DNA of 64,000 nt from Hyphomicrobiaceae bacterium (GTDB taxonomy: Bacteria > Pseudomonadota > Alphaproteobacteria > Rhizobiales > Hyphomicrobiaceae), in assembly GCA_025351355.1 (NCBI GenBank), contig JANXWC010000123.1, positions 1-64,000 on the forward strand, read 5' to 3'. A model generated the notes under the pieces. That model was not told the DNA's origin. It was given only the letters and a program-made list of their open reading frames with translations, and made no database searches. Each line of letters opens with the position of its first letter. Within the stretch, counting starts at the first letter, position 1. A program made the translations under genes and the position numbers. Shown piece after piece: positions 44,026 to 53,711 of the stretch.

Positions 44026-45876
44026 TCAGTTGGTCACGAGTTTGGCTGCTTTTTCCTTGTCATACCACCAGGTATCAATGACGCCGGTATCGAACGGGGG
44101 TTGTTTGTCCGGCCAGTTGAATTTATCCCAGAAGGCGATCGTGTGAGCGGCCTTATACCAGTTGGGCACCCAATAATGCCCGGCGCGGAGCACACGATCG
44201 AGCGCTCGACCCGCCGTTTGTAGCTGGGCCCGGCTTTCAGCCGTCGCCACACGTTGGATCAGTTGATCGATCACGGGATCTTTGATGCCGGCAAGATTAT
44301 AGCTGCCTTCGGACGCCGCAGCCGCGCTGCCGAAGAAATTCTGCAGCTCTGGCCCCGGCGTCATTTGCATCGAAAATCGCGAACCGATCATGTCGTAGTC
44401 GAAAGATTTCATGCGCCGCTGATATTGTGCTTCATCAACGATGCGCACGCTGGCCGCAATGCCCAGACGTTCGAGATTGCGGACGAAACCACCGAGAATG
44501 CGCTCACTCGACGGATCCTGGATCAGGAATTCGACGGCGAAAATCTCGCCGGAAGGGGTATAGCGTTTGCCGTCCTTGATGGCGTAACCGGCGCCGGTCA
44601 ATAGCCGACCTGCTTCCGACATCATGCGGCGATCCGAACCGCTGCCGTCTGAAATAGGTGGCAAAGCCGCTTCGCCGAACACGTCCTGCGCGAGTTTGTC
44701 TCGCAATGGTTCCAAGAGAGAGGTCTCTCCGGATGATGGTGCGCCAACAGCCTTCAGCGCCGAGTTCTCGAAAAAGCTCTCAGTGCGTTTGTAGGCATTG
44801 TAGAACAGGTGCTTGTTCGCCCATTCGAAATCGAATGCATAGTCGAGGGCTTGTCGCACGCGCACATCGGAAAATTTCGTACGGCGGGTGTTGATCCAGA
44901 AACCTTGTGTTCCCGAGGGGTTCTGGTCCGGCAGCGTCTTGAGCAACATGCGACCATCGCGCACCTGCGCAATATCATAGCCGGTGGCCCATTCTTTCGA
45001 GGTGAATTCCTCACGCAGATCTAACAGGCCGGCCTTGAGGGCCTGAACGGCGGCCGTGCGCAGTCGGAAGTAGTCGTAACGGATCTCGTCGAAGTTGAAG
45101 CGGCCCCGCATGACATTGAGATCTTTTGCCCAATAATCCGAGCGGCGAACGAATGAGACGGACGTGCCCTGATTATAGTCGCCGATCTTGTAAGGCCCGG
45201 ACCCCAGCGGACGGTCCAGCCACGTTTCTTCGAATTTGTGTGTGTCGTAGAACGCTTTCGGCAGCACCGGCATCGAGGCAATGACGACGGGCAGATCGCG
45301 CAATTCGTCGCCTGTGAAATTGTATTTGACGGTGTGCGCATCGATCGCGGTAGCGGTTGCGATGTTACGCAACACGCTGCCGTACATCGGATGACCCTTT
45401 TGCTTCAGCGCACCGAGTGTAAAAACGCAGTCCTCGGCGGTGACCGGTGTGCCGTCGGCAAACTTTGCTTCCGCGCGCAGTTTGAACGTGACCGAGCGCT
45501 TGTCGGCGGCGACATCGGCGCTTTCGGCGATCAGCCCGTACATTGCATCCGGCTCGTCAGTCGCGCGCGTCATCAGCGGATCGTAAACGAGCTCAAGTAT
45601 GCCCTGCGCCGCATCACCTTTGAGGATGAAGGCGTTGAAGCTGTCGAACGTGTCGAGCGCTTGCGTGCCGATCGTTACCAGCTTACCGCCCTTGGGTGCA
45701 CGCGGATTGACATAGTCAAAGTGCGCGAACCCTGGCTTGTACTTGAGATCGCCGAACACTGAGAGCCCGTGCACCGGTTCGGCAATTGCCAAACCGCCGA
45801 TCGCAGCCAGCATTCCCGCGATCGCAAGGCCTGCGATCTTTGAAACAGCAATCCTCGAGCACGTCGCACTCTTCAT
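44026..45876 (-). CDS. yejA: Extracellular peptide-binding protein, YejA type (copy nearest yejB)
   Basis: 616 residues of the SBP_bac_5 family. The signal peptide ends near GGLAIA. The mature part begins HGLSVFGDLKYKPGFAHFDYVNPRAPKGGKL, a feature of YejA proteins, and includes FAHFDYVNP, FADGTPVTAEDCVFTL and the C-terminal YWVPNWYKAAHTIAFWDKFNWP. It binds the peptide in the periplasm for YejBEF. It lies 43 bases downstream of a second binding-protein gene. The two share the fold and many motifs but differ widely in sequence. Confidence 0.93.
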   Translation of the reverse strand: MKSATCSRIAVSKIAGLAIAGMLAAIGGLAIAEPVHGLSVFGDLKYKPGFAHFDYVNPRAPKGGKLVTIGTQALDTFDSFNAFILKGDAAQGILELVYDPLMTRATDEPDAMYGLIAESADVAADKRSVTFKLRAEAKFADGTPVTAEDCVFTLGALKQKGHPMYGSVLRNIATATAIDAHTVKYNFTGDELRDLPVVIASMPVLPKAFYDTHKFEETWLDRPLGSGPYKIGDYNQGTSVSFVRRSDYWAKDLNVMRGRFNFDEIRYDYFRLRTAAVQALKAGLLDLREEFTSKEWATGYDIAQVRDGRMLLKTLPDQNPSGTQGFWINTRRTKFSDVRVRQALDYAFDFEWANKHLFYNAYKRTESFFENSALKAVGAPSSGETSLLEPLRDKLAQDVFGEAALPPISDGSGSDRRMMSEAGRLLTGAGYAIKDGKRYTPSGEIFAVEFLIQDPSSERILGGFVRNLERLGIAASVRIVDEAQYQRRMKSFDYDMIGSRFSMQMTPGPELQNFFGSAAAASEGSYNLAGIKDPVIDQLIQRVATAESRAQLQTAGRALDRVLRAGHYWVPNWYKAAHTIAFWDKFNWPDKQPPFDTGVIDTWWYDKEKAAKLVTN

Positions 45877-45919
45877 CCGTAACTCACTTCAACCGGTGGC
45901 TGGCATTTATTTGTCGCGA

Positions 45920-47761
45920 TCATCGCGTGGTCAATACCTTGGCCTTGTCGGCATCGTACCACCACGTCTGGATGAAACTCACGGCGCGCGCCGGCAGCGT
46001 GGCGGGTCGATTGAATTTGTCCCAGTAGGCCACCCACTCGCTCGATCGATACCAAGTAGGCACCACATAGAAGTTCCACAGCAACGCTCGATCGAGCGCG
46101 CGGGTCGCAGCGACGAGGTCGGCGCGATCCTTGGCGAAGATCACTTTTTCGATGATCGCATCGATCGCCTTGTTCTGGATGCCGACCAGATTGTGGCTGC
46201 CGCGGACGTTGACCGTGGACGAACCGAAGAATTCGCGTTGCTCGTTGCCCGGGCTTTCTGATTGGGCGAACTGGTCGAAGATCATGTCGTAATCGAAGTC
46301 GTCGTGTCGCCGCTGATACTGCGCGCTGTCGACCGGTCGAATGGAGGCCCGGATCCCCAGCTTCAGGAGCGTCTGCACGTAGGGTTGGATGATCTTTTCC
46401 AATGCCGGGTCGTTGATCAGGATCTCGAACGCCAACGGTTGACCGGCGGCATTGACGAGAACGCCGCCTCTGTTCGCGTAACCGGCTTCGCCCAGAAGTT
46501 TTGCCGCGGCGGACAAATTGCGACGCGCGTCATCACTTGGCGCCTTGAATTCCGTGGTGAAGACTTCGGCGGGCAAATCCGCCTTGACCTCATTCAGGAT
46601 CTCCAATTCGCGCCCCTGCGGAAGGCCGCGCGTGGCGAGTTCTGAGTTGTCGAAATAGCTGTTCAGTCGCGTATAGAGGCCAAAGAACAGGTTCTTGTTC
46701 GCCCAATCGAAATCGTAAGCCAGATTGAGTGCCTGGCGGACGCGTACGTCCTGGAAAGTCTTGCGCCGGATATTCATGACAAAGGCTTGCATGGCGGCAA
46801 CGCGCTTGACCTCGATTGCCTCCTTTTTCACAAGTCCGCGTTTGATGGCGTCGAACTCGAATTCGGTCGACCAGTTCTTGGCGGACGATTCCGCCCAGTA
46901 ATCGATGTCACCACGCTTGAAGGCCTCGAACGGCGCGATTCGTTCGCGATAGTAGGTGTATTCGATCTCGTCGAAATTCCACTGACCCTTCGATACGGGC
47001 AGATCTCCGGCCCACCAGTCCTTGACGCGTTCATAAGTGATCGAGCGACCGGGCTCGAACGATTTTACCCTGTAGGGCCCGGACCCAACCGGAATTTCCA
47101 ATGTGGACTTGGCGATGTCGCGCGGCTCGCCCGATGGATTTTTGCCGTCCCACCAATGCTTCGGCAGGATCGGCAACTCGGAGACGATCTGCGGCAGTTC
47201 GCGATTGTCTTTCACATCAAAAGTGAACCGCACCTCCCGCGGTCCGATCTTCTCGGCCTTCAGCACGTGCTGATAGTAGGTCGAGTAAAGCGGCGACACC
47301 TTCTTGAGCGCGTCAAACGAGAAAATCACATCTTCCGGAGTGATCGGCGTGCCGTCATTGAAGCGGGCGGAGGCCCTGAGTCCGAATGTCGCCGAACCGA
47401 AATCGGGGGGGTATGAAAGCCATTCTGCAATCAACCCATAGCCGGTTGCGGCTTCATCGGGGCTGCGGGCGAACAACAGATCATAGACGAGGGTGAGGCC
47501 GGAGGCGGGCTGCCCTTGCGCGGGAAATTGATTGAGGCTGTCGAAGCTTCCTACCGCGAACTGACGGATGCGCCCACCTTTCGGAGCGTCCGGATTGACC
47601 CAGCCGAAGTTTTTGAAGTCCGCCGGTGCCTTGACATCCCCAAGCAGTGACACGCCGCCCCGCTTGGCATCGTCCGCAACGGCGTCACCTGCGGGCAGCA
47701 TCCAAACAATCGCCAGCACCCCGGCGATACCTGCAAGTTTGAGCAACGTATTCCACTGCAT
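45920..47761 (-). CDS. Extracellular peptide-binding protein, second YejA/YepA-like copy
   Basis: 613 residues, SBP_bac_5 family. The signal peptide (LLKLAGIAGVLAIVWMLPAGDAVA) is followed by LGDVKAPADFKNFGWVNPDAPKGGRI, closely parallel to the neighbouring copy, and FNDGTPITPEDVIFSFDALK. The C-terminus YVVPTWYRSSEWVAYWDKFNRP matches too. It is the first gene of the minus-strand operon. In Agrobacterium a similar pair works with one YejBEF permease, where YepA serves murein-peptide uptake. That this copy is the YepA counterpart is inference. Confidence 0.9.
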   Translation of the reverse strand: MQWNTLLKLAGIAGVLAIVWMLPAGDAVADDAKRGGVSLLGDVKAPADFKNFGWVNPDAPKGGRIRQFAVGSFDSLNQFPAQGQPASGLTLVYDLLFARSPDEAATGYGLIAEWLSYPPDFGSATFGLRASARFNDGTPITPEDVIFSFDALKKVSPLYSTYYQHVLKAEKIGPREVRFTFDVKDNRELPQIVSELPILPKHWWDGKNPSGEPRDIAKSTLEIPVGSGPYRVKSFEPGRSITYERVKDWWAGDLPVSKGQWNFDEIEYTYYRERIAPFEAFKRGDIDYWAESSAKNWSTEFEFDAIKRGLVKKEAIEVKRVAAMQAFVMNIRRKTFQDVRVRQALNLAYDFDWANKNLFFGLYTRLNSYFDNSELATRGLPQGRELEILNEVKADLPAEVFTTEFKAPSDDARRNLSAAAKLLGEAGYANRGGVLVNAAGQPLAFEILINDPALEKIIQPYVQTLLKLGIRASIRPVDSAQYQRRHDDFDYDMIFDQFAQSESPGNEQREFFGSSTVNVRGSHNLVGIQNKAIDAIIEKVIFAKDRADLVAATRALDRALLWNFYVVPTWYRSSEWVAYWDKFNRPATLPARAVSFIQTWWYDADKAKVLTTR

Positions 47762-47949
47762 CGAGGTTTTCTCCCGCGGCCATTCTCGAAGGCGACCGTA
47801 TGACTAGCGCCGTGTCACTCGTGATATTCTCAACGCAACCGTGCATCACCATGTTGCACGTTGGCATCACATTCCAAGTTACAAGTTTTTCATACCCAGT
47901 TATTTGCCCGACAAATTTTCATGACGATAGGGCGGAATTCAGAACGAAA

Positions 47950-47982
47950 ACGGCCCCGCACGGGAAGTGCGAGGCCGTTTTT
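47950..47982 (-). terminator. Terminator hairpin after the cytochrome c gene (possibly bidirectional)
   Basis: A 12-base-pair stem with one G-T pair (ACGGCCTCGCAC / GTGCGGGGCCGT on the minus strand) and a 5-base loop. Four T follow on the minus strand and five T on the plus strand. It lies 18 bases downstream of the cytochrome c stop. The rest of 47762-47949 holds only the upstream region of the yej operon and no gene. Confidence 0.75.
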
Positions 47983-47999
47983 GTCGGATAGTCAAAGTG

Positions 48000-48554
48000 T
48001 CACTTAGCCGGTGGCAGGTCTGCCGGCTTATCGGCCTGCTTGCGCAGGTAGGACAGCAGATCCGCGAGATCAGCGTCATCCGTCACACCGGCGAACGCCA
48101 TTTTGTTGCCGGGCACCGCGCCGCGGGGATCATGCAGGTATGCTGCGAGCTGATCCCAATTCCAATTTCCGCCCTTGCCCTTCATGGCATCCGAGTAGGC
48201 GAATCCGGCGTTTTGCGCGACTGGCCGTCCGATGACACCCCAGAGGTTCGGCCCGACTTTGTTCGGGGCATCCTTGGCGTCGGTATGGCAGGCGGCGCAT
48301 TTCTTGAAAACGTCGGCGCCAGCGTCAGCGTTGGCTTTCGGCAGCAGTTCGGCGACCTTGGCAAAGTTGAACGCCGCATCGGCGCCGGCCGTGGCACTGC
48401 CCCCATCGGACTTGCTCATCGGCAGCGCGTAACCTGGTTTGGCGTCCGCGTGCTTGCTCGAGGCGATGTCGACCATGGTCTTGCCGCCGAAAGCAAAAAG
48501 GGCAGCCGAAAGGACGGCCATGGCAACGTTGTTCAACTTGTCGGAATTGCTCAT
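48000..48554 (-). CDS. Membrane-anchored cytochrome c (CycM/c552-like)
   Basis: 184 residues. An uncleaved N-terminal anchor (VAMAVLSAALFAFGGKTMVDI) precedes a short linker and one class-I cytochrome c domain. The heme-binding motif is CAACH at residues 86-90. The sixth ligand is Met in GNKMAFAG. The PGPNLWGVIGR-like region reads KVGPNLWGVIGRPVAQNAGF. It carries electrons from the bc1 complex to a terminal oxidase at the periplasmic face, as CycM does in Bradyrhizobium. It is divergent from kdsB, 202 bases away. Confidence 0.92.
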   Translation of the reverse strand: MSNSDKLNNVAMAVLSAALFAFGGKTMVDIASSKHADAKPGYALPMSKSDGGSATAGADAAFNFAKVAELLPKANADAGADVFKKCAACHTDAKDAPNKVGPNLWGVIGRPVAQNAGFAYSDAMKGKGGNWNWDQLAAYLHDPRGAVPGNKMAFAGVTDDADLADLLSYLRKQADKPADLPPAK

Positions 48555-48756
48555 TTTTCAGTGACTTTCGTCGTCCTTGCCCCGGTGTCGGACAAGCCCC
48601 TCGCCGCAGACCCGGCGCCGTAGCAGCCGGCCACACCCAATTTGGCGCAAATATACGGGTCCGGCCCCTGCTTGCAACAGCCGTGCGGTCCGTTCTAACA
48701 CCTGAGCCCGAGGCGAATTGTCACCGTTGGCCTAACGGCCGGCGAAAAGGGGTGCT

Positions 48757-49521
48757 GTGCAAAAGACACTGGTTGCCATTCCCGCGCGGCTGAAAGCGAC
48801 GCGCCTACCCGATAAACCATTGGCCGATATCGGCGGTGTGCCGATGATCGTCCACGTCTGGCGGCGGGCGATGGCGGCCAAGCTTGGGCGGGTGATCGTC
48901 GCGACCGACAGTGCGGAAATCGCCGCGGTCGTGCGCGCTGCCGGCGGCGAGGCGATCATGACGCGCGACACCCACACCACCGGCTCTGATCGCATCCATG
49001 AAGCCTTGACCGCAATCGATCCGGCTGGCGACGTGGACTATGTCGTCAACCTGCAGGGCGACCTGCCGACGCTGGATCCGGCCTTGGTGACAGCCTGCCT
49101 TGCACCGCTGGCCACTGCGCAAGTCGACATCGCAACGCTTGCAGCCATCATTCGTGATCCGTCAGAGCGGCTCAATCCGAACGTGGTCAAGGTGATCGGC
49201 ACGCCCGTCGATTTAGCCACTGGCAAGCTGGCCGACGGGGATGGGCACCAAGCCAGACTGCGGGCGCTGTATTTTACGCGCGCGACGGCGCCGACCGGCG
49301 ACGGGCCGCTGTTCCATCATATCGGCATCTACGCCTATCGGCGCGCGGCGTTGGAGCGGTTCGTTGCCATGTCGCCGACGCCGTTGGAACGGCGCGAACG
49401 TCTGGAGCAATTGCGTGCACTGGAACATGGCATGCGCATCGACGCAATGGTGGTCGACACGGTGCCCTTGGGTGTCGATACGCCGGAAGACCTTGAGAAA
49501 GCGCGTAAAATGCTGGGCTGA
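48757..49521 (+). CDS. kdsB: 3-deoxy-manno-octulosonate cytidylyltransferase (CMP-KDO synthetase)
   Basis: 254 residues. N-terminal [14 protein letters not shown] is the nucleotide-binding motif, followed by [27 protein letters not shown], and [11 protein letters not shown] with YR binding KDO. The start is a GTG at 48757. It activates KDO for lipopolysaccharide inner core in the cytosol. Its stop is 3 bases from the convergent phosphatase gene. Confidence 0.95.
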   Translation: MQKTLVAIPARLKATRLPDKPLADIGGVPMIVHVWRRAMAAKLGRVIVATDSAEIAAVVRAAGGEAIMTRDTHTTGSDRIHEALTAIDPAGDVDYVVNLQGDLPTLDPALVTACLAPLATAQVDIATLAAIIRDPSERLNPNVVKVIGTPVDLATGKLADGDGHQARLRALYFTRATAPTGDGPLFHHIGIYAYRRAALERFVAMSPTPLERRERLEQLRALEHGMRIDAMVVDTVPLGVDTPEDLEKARKMLG

Positions 49522-49524
49522 AGA

Positions 49525-50001
49525 CTAAGCTTCCCGCGGCAGCTGCAGCGTCTTGATCAGAACAGTGACGGCGCGCTCGATCAGTGCAAAGGCGTGCTCA
49601 TAGTCATGCGCTGTTCCGCTGTAGGGATCGGCGACATCGTCGAGATGAAGCTCGGGAACAAGGCTCAGTAACAGCTGAAGGCGTGGCAGCGCTGCTGGTG
49701 GCGCCAAGTCGCGGAGGTGAGTGAGCACACTGCGGTCAAGGGCATAGACGTGATGCGCAGTTAAGAGCATTTCAAGTGTGATGGGGCGCGGGCGGTGGTG
49801 CGACAGATCCAGTCCTGCGCGGGCAACACTGGCAAGTGCGCGCGGGTCGGCGGCTATCGCGTCGGGATCGACAGAGACGCCGGCTGAACTGAATTGCACG
49901 CTGCCATCTAAGCCCGCTAGCCGGCCCTTGTGCCGCGCGGCAAGTTCCGCCATCGGCGAACGACAGGTATTGCCGCGGCAGACGAAAAGGATAAGCGTCA
50001 T
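49525..50001 (-). CDS. Low-molecular-weight protein-tyrosine phosphatase / arsenate reductase-like
   Basis: 158 residues. The P-loop CRGNTCRS holds Cys8 and Arg14 of the C-x5-R signature, and the general acid Asp is in VADPYSG. Such proteins remove phosphate from tyrosine or, in some cases, reduce arsenate. Only a Wzc-like protein without a Tyr tail lies in the window, so a BY-kinase link is not supported. The ATG at 50001 is used; the frame is open to 50295. It starts 39 bases from phhB, divergently. Confidence 0.88.
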   Translation of the reverse strand: MTLILFVCRGNTCRSPMAELAARHKGRLAGLDGSVQFSSAGVSVDPDAIAADPRALASVARAGLDLSHHRPRPITLEMLLTAHHVYALDRSVLTHLRDLAPPAALPRLQLLLSLVPELHLDDVADPYSGTAHDYEHAFALIERAVTVLIKTLQLPREA

Positions 50002-50040
50002 CGATGTAGTTTGCCGAAAGAGCGTACGGAGGACAAGCGG

Positions 50041-50343
50041 ATGGCGAAACGACCGCAAAGGCTTGGCGAGGCGGAAATCCAGGCCGGCATGAACAGGCTC
50101 GACGGCTGGACCCGGCCGGCGGGGCGAGCAGCAATCGCCAAGACATTCAAGTTCGCCGATTTCAGTGCGGCTTTCGGCTTTATGACGCGCGTAGCATTGA
50201 AAGCCGAGCAGTTGAACCACCATCCCGAGTGGTTCAATGTCTGGAATCGCGTCGACGTCACATTGTCGACCCACGACGCCGGCGGGCTGACCCAACTCGA
50301 CTTGGAACTGGCAACCTTCATGAATGCCTGCGCAAAACCCTGA
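50041..50343 (+). CDS. phhB: Pterin-4a-carbinolamine dehydratase
   Basis: 100 residues. The active-site motif [27 protein letters not shown] is fully present (the His-His-Pro and Thr-His-Asp triads). It dehydrates 4a-hydroxytetrahydrobiopterin, usually to recycle the cofactor of phenylalanine hydroxylase, but the hydroxylase gene is not in the window. GGAGG lies 6 bases before the ATG. The frame is open upstream to 49930, overlapping the phosphatase. Confidence 0.93.
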   Translation: MAKRPQRLGEAEIQAGMNRLDGWTRPAGRAAIAKTFKFADFSAAFGFMTRVALKAEQLNHHPEWFNVWNRVDVTLSTHDAGGLTQLDLELATFMNACAKP

Positions 50344-50355
50344 TTGACGACGCGG

Positions 50356-51276
50356 TCAATCGCCAGGCCAAACAAATTTCGGCTTCGCACCCAACCCCAT
50401 GCTGGTCCCGGTTGGGGTGCCGAATAGGCTTGGCTTTGGCGTCGCCGCTGCAACGCGTGTGTTGGGTTGCGGCACCAGCTTAGGCGCGACACTCCGTGTG
50501 GTCTGCTGTTTTTTCGACCGAAGGTTCGGTTTGCTGGCGGGCGTGGCGACTGTGTCGGCGGGTCCCGCTGCGCCTGCCTTTGTCGTATCGGCCGGCGTGG
50601 CCCCTAACGCGGCCAAAGCCATTTTGGTGGCCTGAGCCGGTGGCGTTGACTGTATTACGGCCGCTGCCCGCATCGTAGCCGCCGCTGCTGGAATTGCCGC
50701 CGACGCATAACTCTGGTGTCGTGCCAGTTCAGCCTCCGACCACGGCGGCGGACGACACGAACAGCCTTCCACGCGCGCCTTCCGGAAGCGGAATGCATTG
50801 GGAAGGCGTACGTAGGGCTTGCCGCTCAGGTCGGTGGCGTCGTCGAGGCTACCGCCGGGATTGCTGTGATAAAACAGGCGCGCGTCTTCACCGCACGTGG
50901 CTTGGCACTTGTTCTGGTCTTTGAAAAACTGATCCCGACGCGTCGCGAAGCTGATCGGAACAAATGAGCCGTCGCACATGCGCACGCAAATGGTGCGGAA
51001 CGTGCCACCGGATGCTTCGCTGGCCGCAGAATCTCTCCTATCGATGGGTTGAATGTTATTTGGGAAAACGCTGGGCGATGTCGGGATGCGCAAGGGCCGC
51101 GGGGCCGCAGGCTTGGGGCCTCCGAACCCGAACAACTGCTCAAACAGGCCTTGTGCCTGGCTCGGCGCAGTCGGGATCAACAGGCCAATCGCTGCAAATG
51201 CAACCCAAGCCACGCGTCGCAGCAACGGACGAAGGCTATGGCTGACCATGCGAGAGGTAGAATGGTGTGATGGCAT
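50356..51276 (-). CDS. DUF2865 domain-containing secreted protein (copy 1)
   Basis: 306 residues from the ATG at 51276; an ATG at 51249 is also possible. Signal peptide ends near APSQAQ. The DUF2865 core reads TFRTICVRMCDGSFVPISFATRRDQF, KCQATCGEDARLFYHSNPGGSLDDATDLSG and a CSCRPPPW end, with six conserved Cys that probably form disulfides in the periplasm. The C-terminal third is Ala/Thr/Pro/Lys-rich. DUF2865 is nearly confined to Rhizobiales and has no known function. A second copy follows upstream at 51439. Confidence 0.85.
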   Translation of the reverse strand: MPSHHSTSRMVSHSLRPLLRRVAWVAFAAIGLLIPTAPSQAQGLFEQLFGFGGPKPAAPRPLRIPTSPSVFPNNIQPIDRRDSAASEASGGTFRTICVRMCDGSFVPISFATRRDQFFKDQNKCQATCGEDARLFYHSNPGGSLDDATDLSGKPYVRLPNAFRFRKARVEGCSCRPPPWSEAELARHQSYASAAIPAAAATMRAAAVIQSTPPAQATKMALAALGATPADTTKAGAAGPADTVATPASKPNLRSKKQQTTRSVAPKLVPQPNTRVAAATPKPSLFGTPTGTSMGLGAKPKFVWPGD

Positions 51277-51438
51277 GTCGAATGGGACCAGCAGCGGGAA
51301 CAAGGCCGATCGTGCCGCGCAGCGCAACCGAGCCGCAGCCGGGTCGCAGAAAATCGTTCGCGCAGCCAAACTAGCCAACGCGTTGGTTATGCTGCAAAAT
51401 GGCAAAGTTTTACTGAACGACCGAGTTGTATCTCGCCG

Positions 51439-52581
51439 TCAGCGTTTCACAACGTTGCTGTCGGTTGCGACGGCCTGCCGTGCGCGCGTTGAAACCGGCA
51501 CCTGCACTTCAACCGGCGCTCGGCTGCCGAAACGCAAAATGACCGTGCCGGGGCTGGCCGGGCGTTTGTTGACGGCGGTCGCGTCGCCCTCATCGCCGGG
51601 TTGCAGGTCGCCCCGTTGCGAGCGAGTGCCGCCCTCGGTCAACGTCTGTCGGGTTCGTGGGCCGGAAGCGCGAACATCTCGCTTGTCGGAAGCGCTGGTG
51701 GCGTCCTGTGCGGGTGCACCCGCGGTAGGCGCAAGCGCGGCGGCCGTCGTTCCCGTCTTGCGTTGCGTCGACTTACTCTTGCCCGGCGTCTGGGCCGCAC
51801 TCTGTATTTTTGTCCGCAACTCTTTCAGCTGCTGCGCGGCCTGCTGGTTACCCTTGTTTGCTTGCGCGGCGAGCGCATAGGTCTTGTGCCGATCGGTGGA
51901 CGCTTCTTCCCAGGGGTGCGGGCGGCATTTGCACTGCGCATCATACTTGGTGCGGAATAAAAACGCGGTCTGCAACTTTTTGTAAGCCCGACCGTCCAGA
52001 TCTTCCATATCGTCGATTTCGCCACCGGGATTGCGATACGTGAAAAGTTTGGCCTCGTCGGCGCCCCCGCAGGTTCGCGAGCAGGTGGCCGCGTCATTGC
52101 TGAATTTATCTTTGGTAGTGGCATAACTAACCGGCCAATAGAAACCATCGCACAACCGCACGCACATGGTTCGGTAAGTTTTGCCGTCACTTTCGGTGCC
52201 GTCACCTCTAACGCCGTAAGGAACTGAGACGCGGTCGGAACGCGGATAGGTAGGAGCCGCGCTCGTCAGGCCATTTGGTTGGTTCCAACCCGCGCCGGTA
52301 TTTTTACGGTTGCTCCAGAAATTGGATTGTCGAAGCTGTTCGCCCCAGGTGCTTTCGCTTGGCATCCATGCGCCATGCGAGCGCAGCACCGGGTTGGCTG
52401 GAGCCTCAGCCGATGTTGGTGTTGCCATATCAACGCGCACCGGTTCGGCATGGCGACTGCGCCCCGGCCCCATGATTATCAACACGCCCAGAGCAGCGAG
52501 GCAGACTACAGCCCAACCGGTAGGTGACGGGCGGCGCGGCGCCAGCGAACGCGGCGCATGCCAAATCGGGGGAGATTGCAT
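51439..52581 (-). CDS. DUF2865 domain-containing membrane-anchored protein (copy 2)
   Basis: 380 residues from the ATG at 52581 (GGGGGA upstream). The N-terminus has one hydrophobic segment (WAVVCLAALGVLIIM) acting as an anchor. The DUF2865 core is TYRTMCVRLCDGFYWPVSYATTKDKF, CSRTCGGADEAKLFTYRNPGGEIDDMEDLDG and CKCRPHPWEEAS, parallel in Cys pattern to copy 1. A Gln/Ala/Thr-rich tail of 130 residues follows. The frame is open to 52887 without similarity. The tandem placement suggests local duplication followed by divergence of the tails. Confidence 0.83.
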   Translation of the reverse strand: MQSPPIWHAPRSLAPRRPSPTGWAVVCLAALGVLIIMGPGRSRHAEPVRVDMATPTSAEAPANPVLRSHGAWMPSESTWGEQLRQSNFWSNRKNTGAGWNQPNGLTSAAPTYPRSDRVSVPYGVRGDGTESDGKTYRTMCVRLCDGFYWPVSYATTKDKFSNDAATCSRTCGGADEAKLFTYRNPGGEIDDMEDLDGRAYKKLQTAFLFRTKYDAQCKCRPHPWEEASTDRHKTYALAAQANKGNQQAAQQLKELRTKIQSAAQTPGKSKSTQRKTGTTAAALAPTAGAPAQDATSASDKRDVRASGPRTRQTLTEGGTRSQRGDLQPGDEGDATAVNKRPASPGTVILRFGSRAPVEVQVPVSTRARQAVATDSNVVKR

Positions 52582-52780
52582 GGGACTATTCCGAGTACGC
52601 AAGGCTACAAAAACACCCGCAACTTCAGCCAATTTCGGGCTGGTCGCTGCCAAAACAGTACATGAGACCCCTCTTAGCGGCTGATCCAGGTGATGCCAAT
52701 CTATTATCTGCCGGTGAGGTGAACGGCGGCGCAAACTGACGCGCCGCCCACATTTACCCCGTAAGTAACTATGCCCGCAA

Positions 52781-53566
52781 TCAGCGGGGCGCCATGCGGA
52801 TTGCGCCGTCGAGGCGGATGCTTTCGCCGTTAAGCATACCGTTTTCGCAGATATGGCATGCGAGACTTGCATATTCGGCGGGATCACCCAGGCGGGCGGG
52901 AAACGGCACCGATGCGGAGAGCGAGCGCTTCGCGTCGTCGGGCAGGGACGCCATCATCGGTGTGTTGAACAGGCCGGGCATGATCGTGCAGACGCGAATG
53001 CCGGATTGCGCAAGGTCGCGCGCGATTGGCAGCGTCATGCCGAGCACGCCACCCTTCGAGGCGGAATAAGCGACTTGGCCGATCTGGCCGTCGGTCGCGG
53101 CCACCGAGGCGGTGTTGATGATGACCCCGCGTTCTCCGTCGGCATTGACGGGGGCGAGCGCCTGCATGCCCGCGGCGGCTCGCGAAATCATCAGGAACGT
53201 ACCGACGAGATTGATCTGAATGGTCTTGGCGAAGGTGGCGAGATCGTGCGGCTCGATCTTGCCGGTCTCTTTGTCCTTGCGGGTGATGCGCTTGGCAACG
53301 CCGATACCCGCGCAATTGACCAGGATCCGCTCAGCGCCGAGCTCGCGGCGCGCGGCGGCGAAGGCGGCATCGATGCTGGCCTCGCTGCTGACGTCGCACT
53401 TGTAGAATTTGCCGCCGATCTTGGCGGCCGTTGCGGCCCCTGTCGCTTCGTTCAAGTCGAAGATGGCAACTTTGACACCGCGCGCCGCCAAGGCTTCGGC
53501 GGTGGCGCCGCCCAGGCCCGACGCGCCGCCGGTCACGATCGCAATTACGTCTTTGGTCAACTGCAT
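52781..53566 (-). CDS. SDR, type II 3-hydroxyacyl-CoA dehydrogenase-like (HSD17B10 group)
   Basis: 261 residues. The cofactor motif [15 protein letters not shown] and an Asp after beta2 (IFDLNE) indicate NAD preference. Catalytic Ser is in [11 protein letters not shown] and Tyr-x-x-x-Lys in [30 protein letters not shown] is the inserted loop typical of the HSD10-like group, which acts on 3-hydroxyacyl-CoA in beta-oxidation. It appears monocistronic and divergent from the threonine aldolase gene. Confidence 0.88.
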   Translation of the reverse strand: MQLTKDVIAIVTGGASGLGGATAEALAARGVKVAIFDLNEATGAATAAKIGGKFYKCDVSSEASIDAAFAAARRELGAERILVNCAGIGVAKRITRKDKETGKIEPHDLATFAKTIQINLVGTFLMISRAAAGMQALAPVNADGERGVIINTASVAATDGQIGQVAYSASKGGVLGMTLPIARDLAQSGIRVCTIMPGLFNTPMMASLPDDAKRSLSASVPFPARLGDPAEYASLACHICENGMLNGESIRLDGAIRMAPR

Positions 53567-53711
53567 GGGAAACTCCAGCTTCGGGTGTAGGTGTCAGGGA
53601 TAAAAAGTGTAGGTGGCCGGCGTCGGTGAGCCGCTTCGGTGAGCCTTGCGGTCGAGGGCCTTATCATGCTCGGATGCAACCGTTCGTGTCCAGCTTTCAG
53701 GTTACCTCCCC

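Noticed and set aside
50342-50361. Perfect 7-base hairpin GATTGAC / GTCAATC between phhB and the first DUF2865 gene
   Set aside because: It spans both stop codons but has no T-run on either strand, so I do not call it a terminator.
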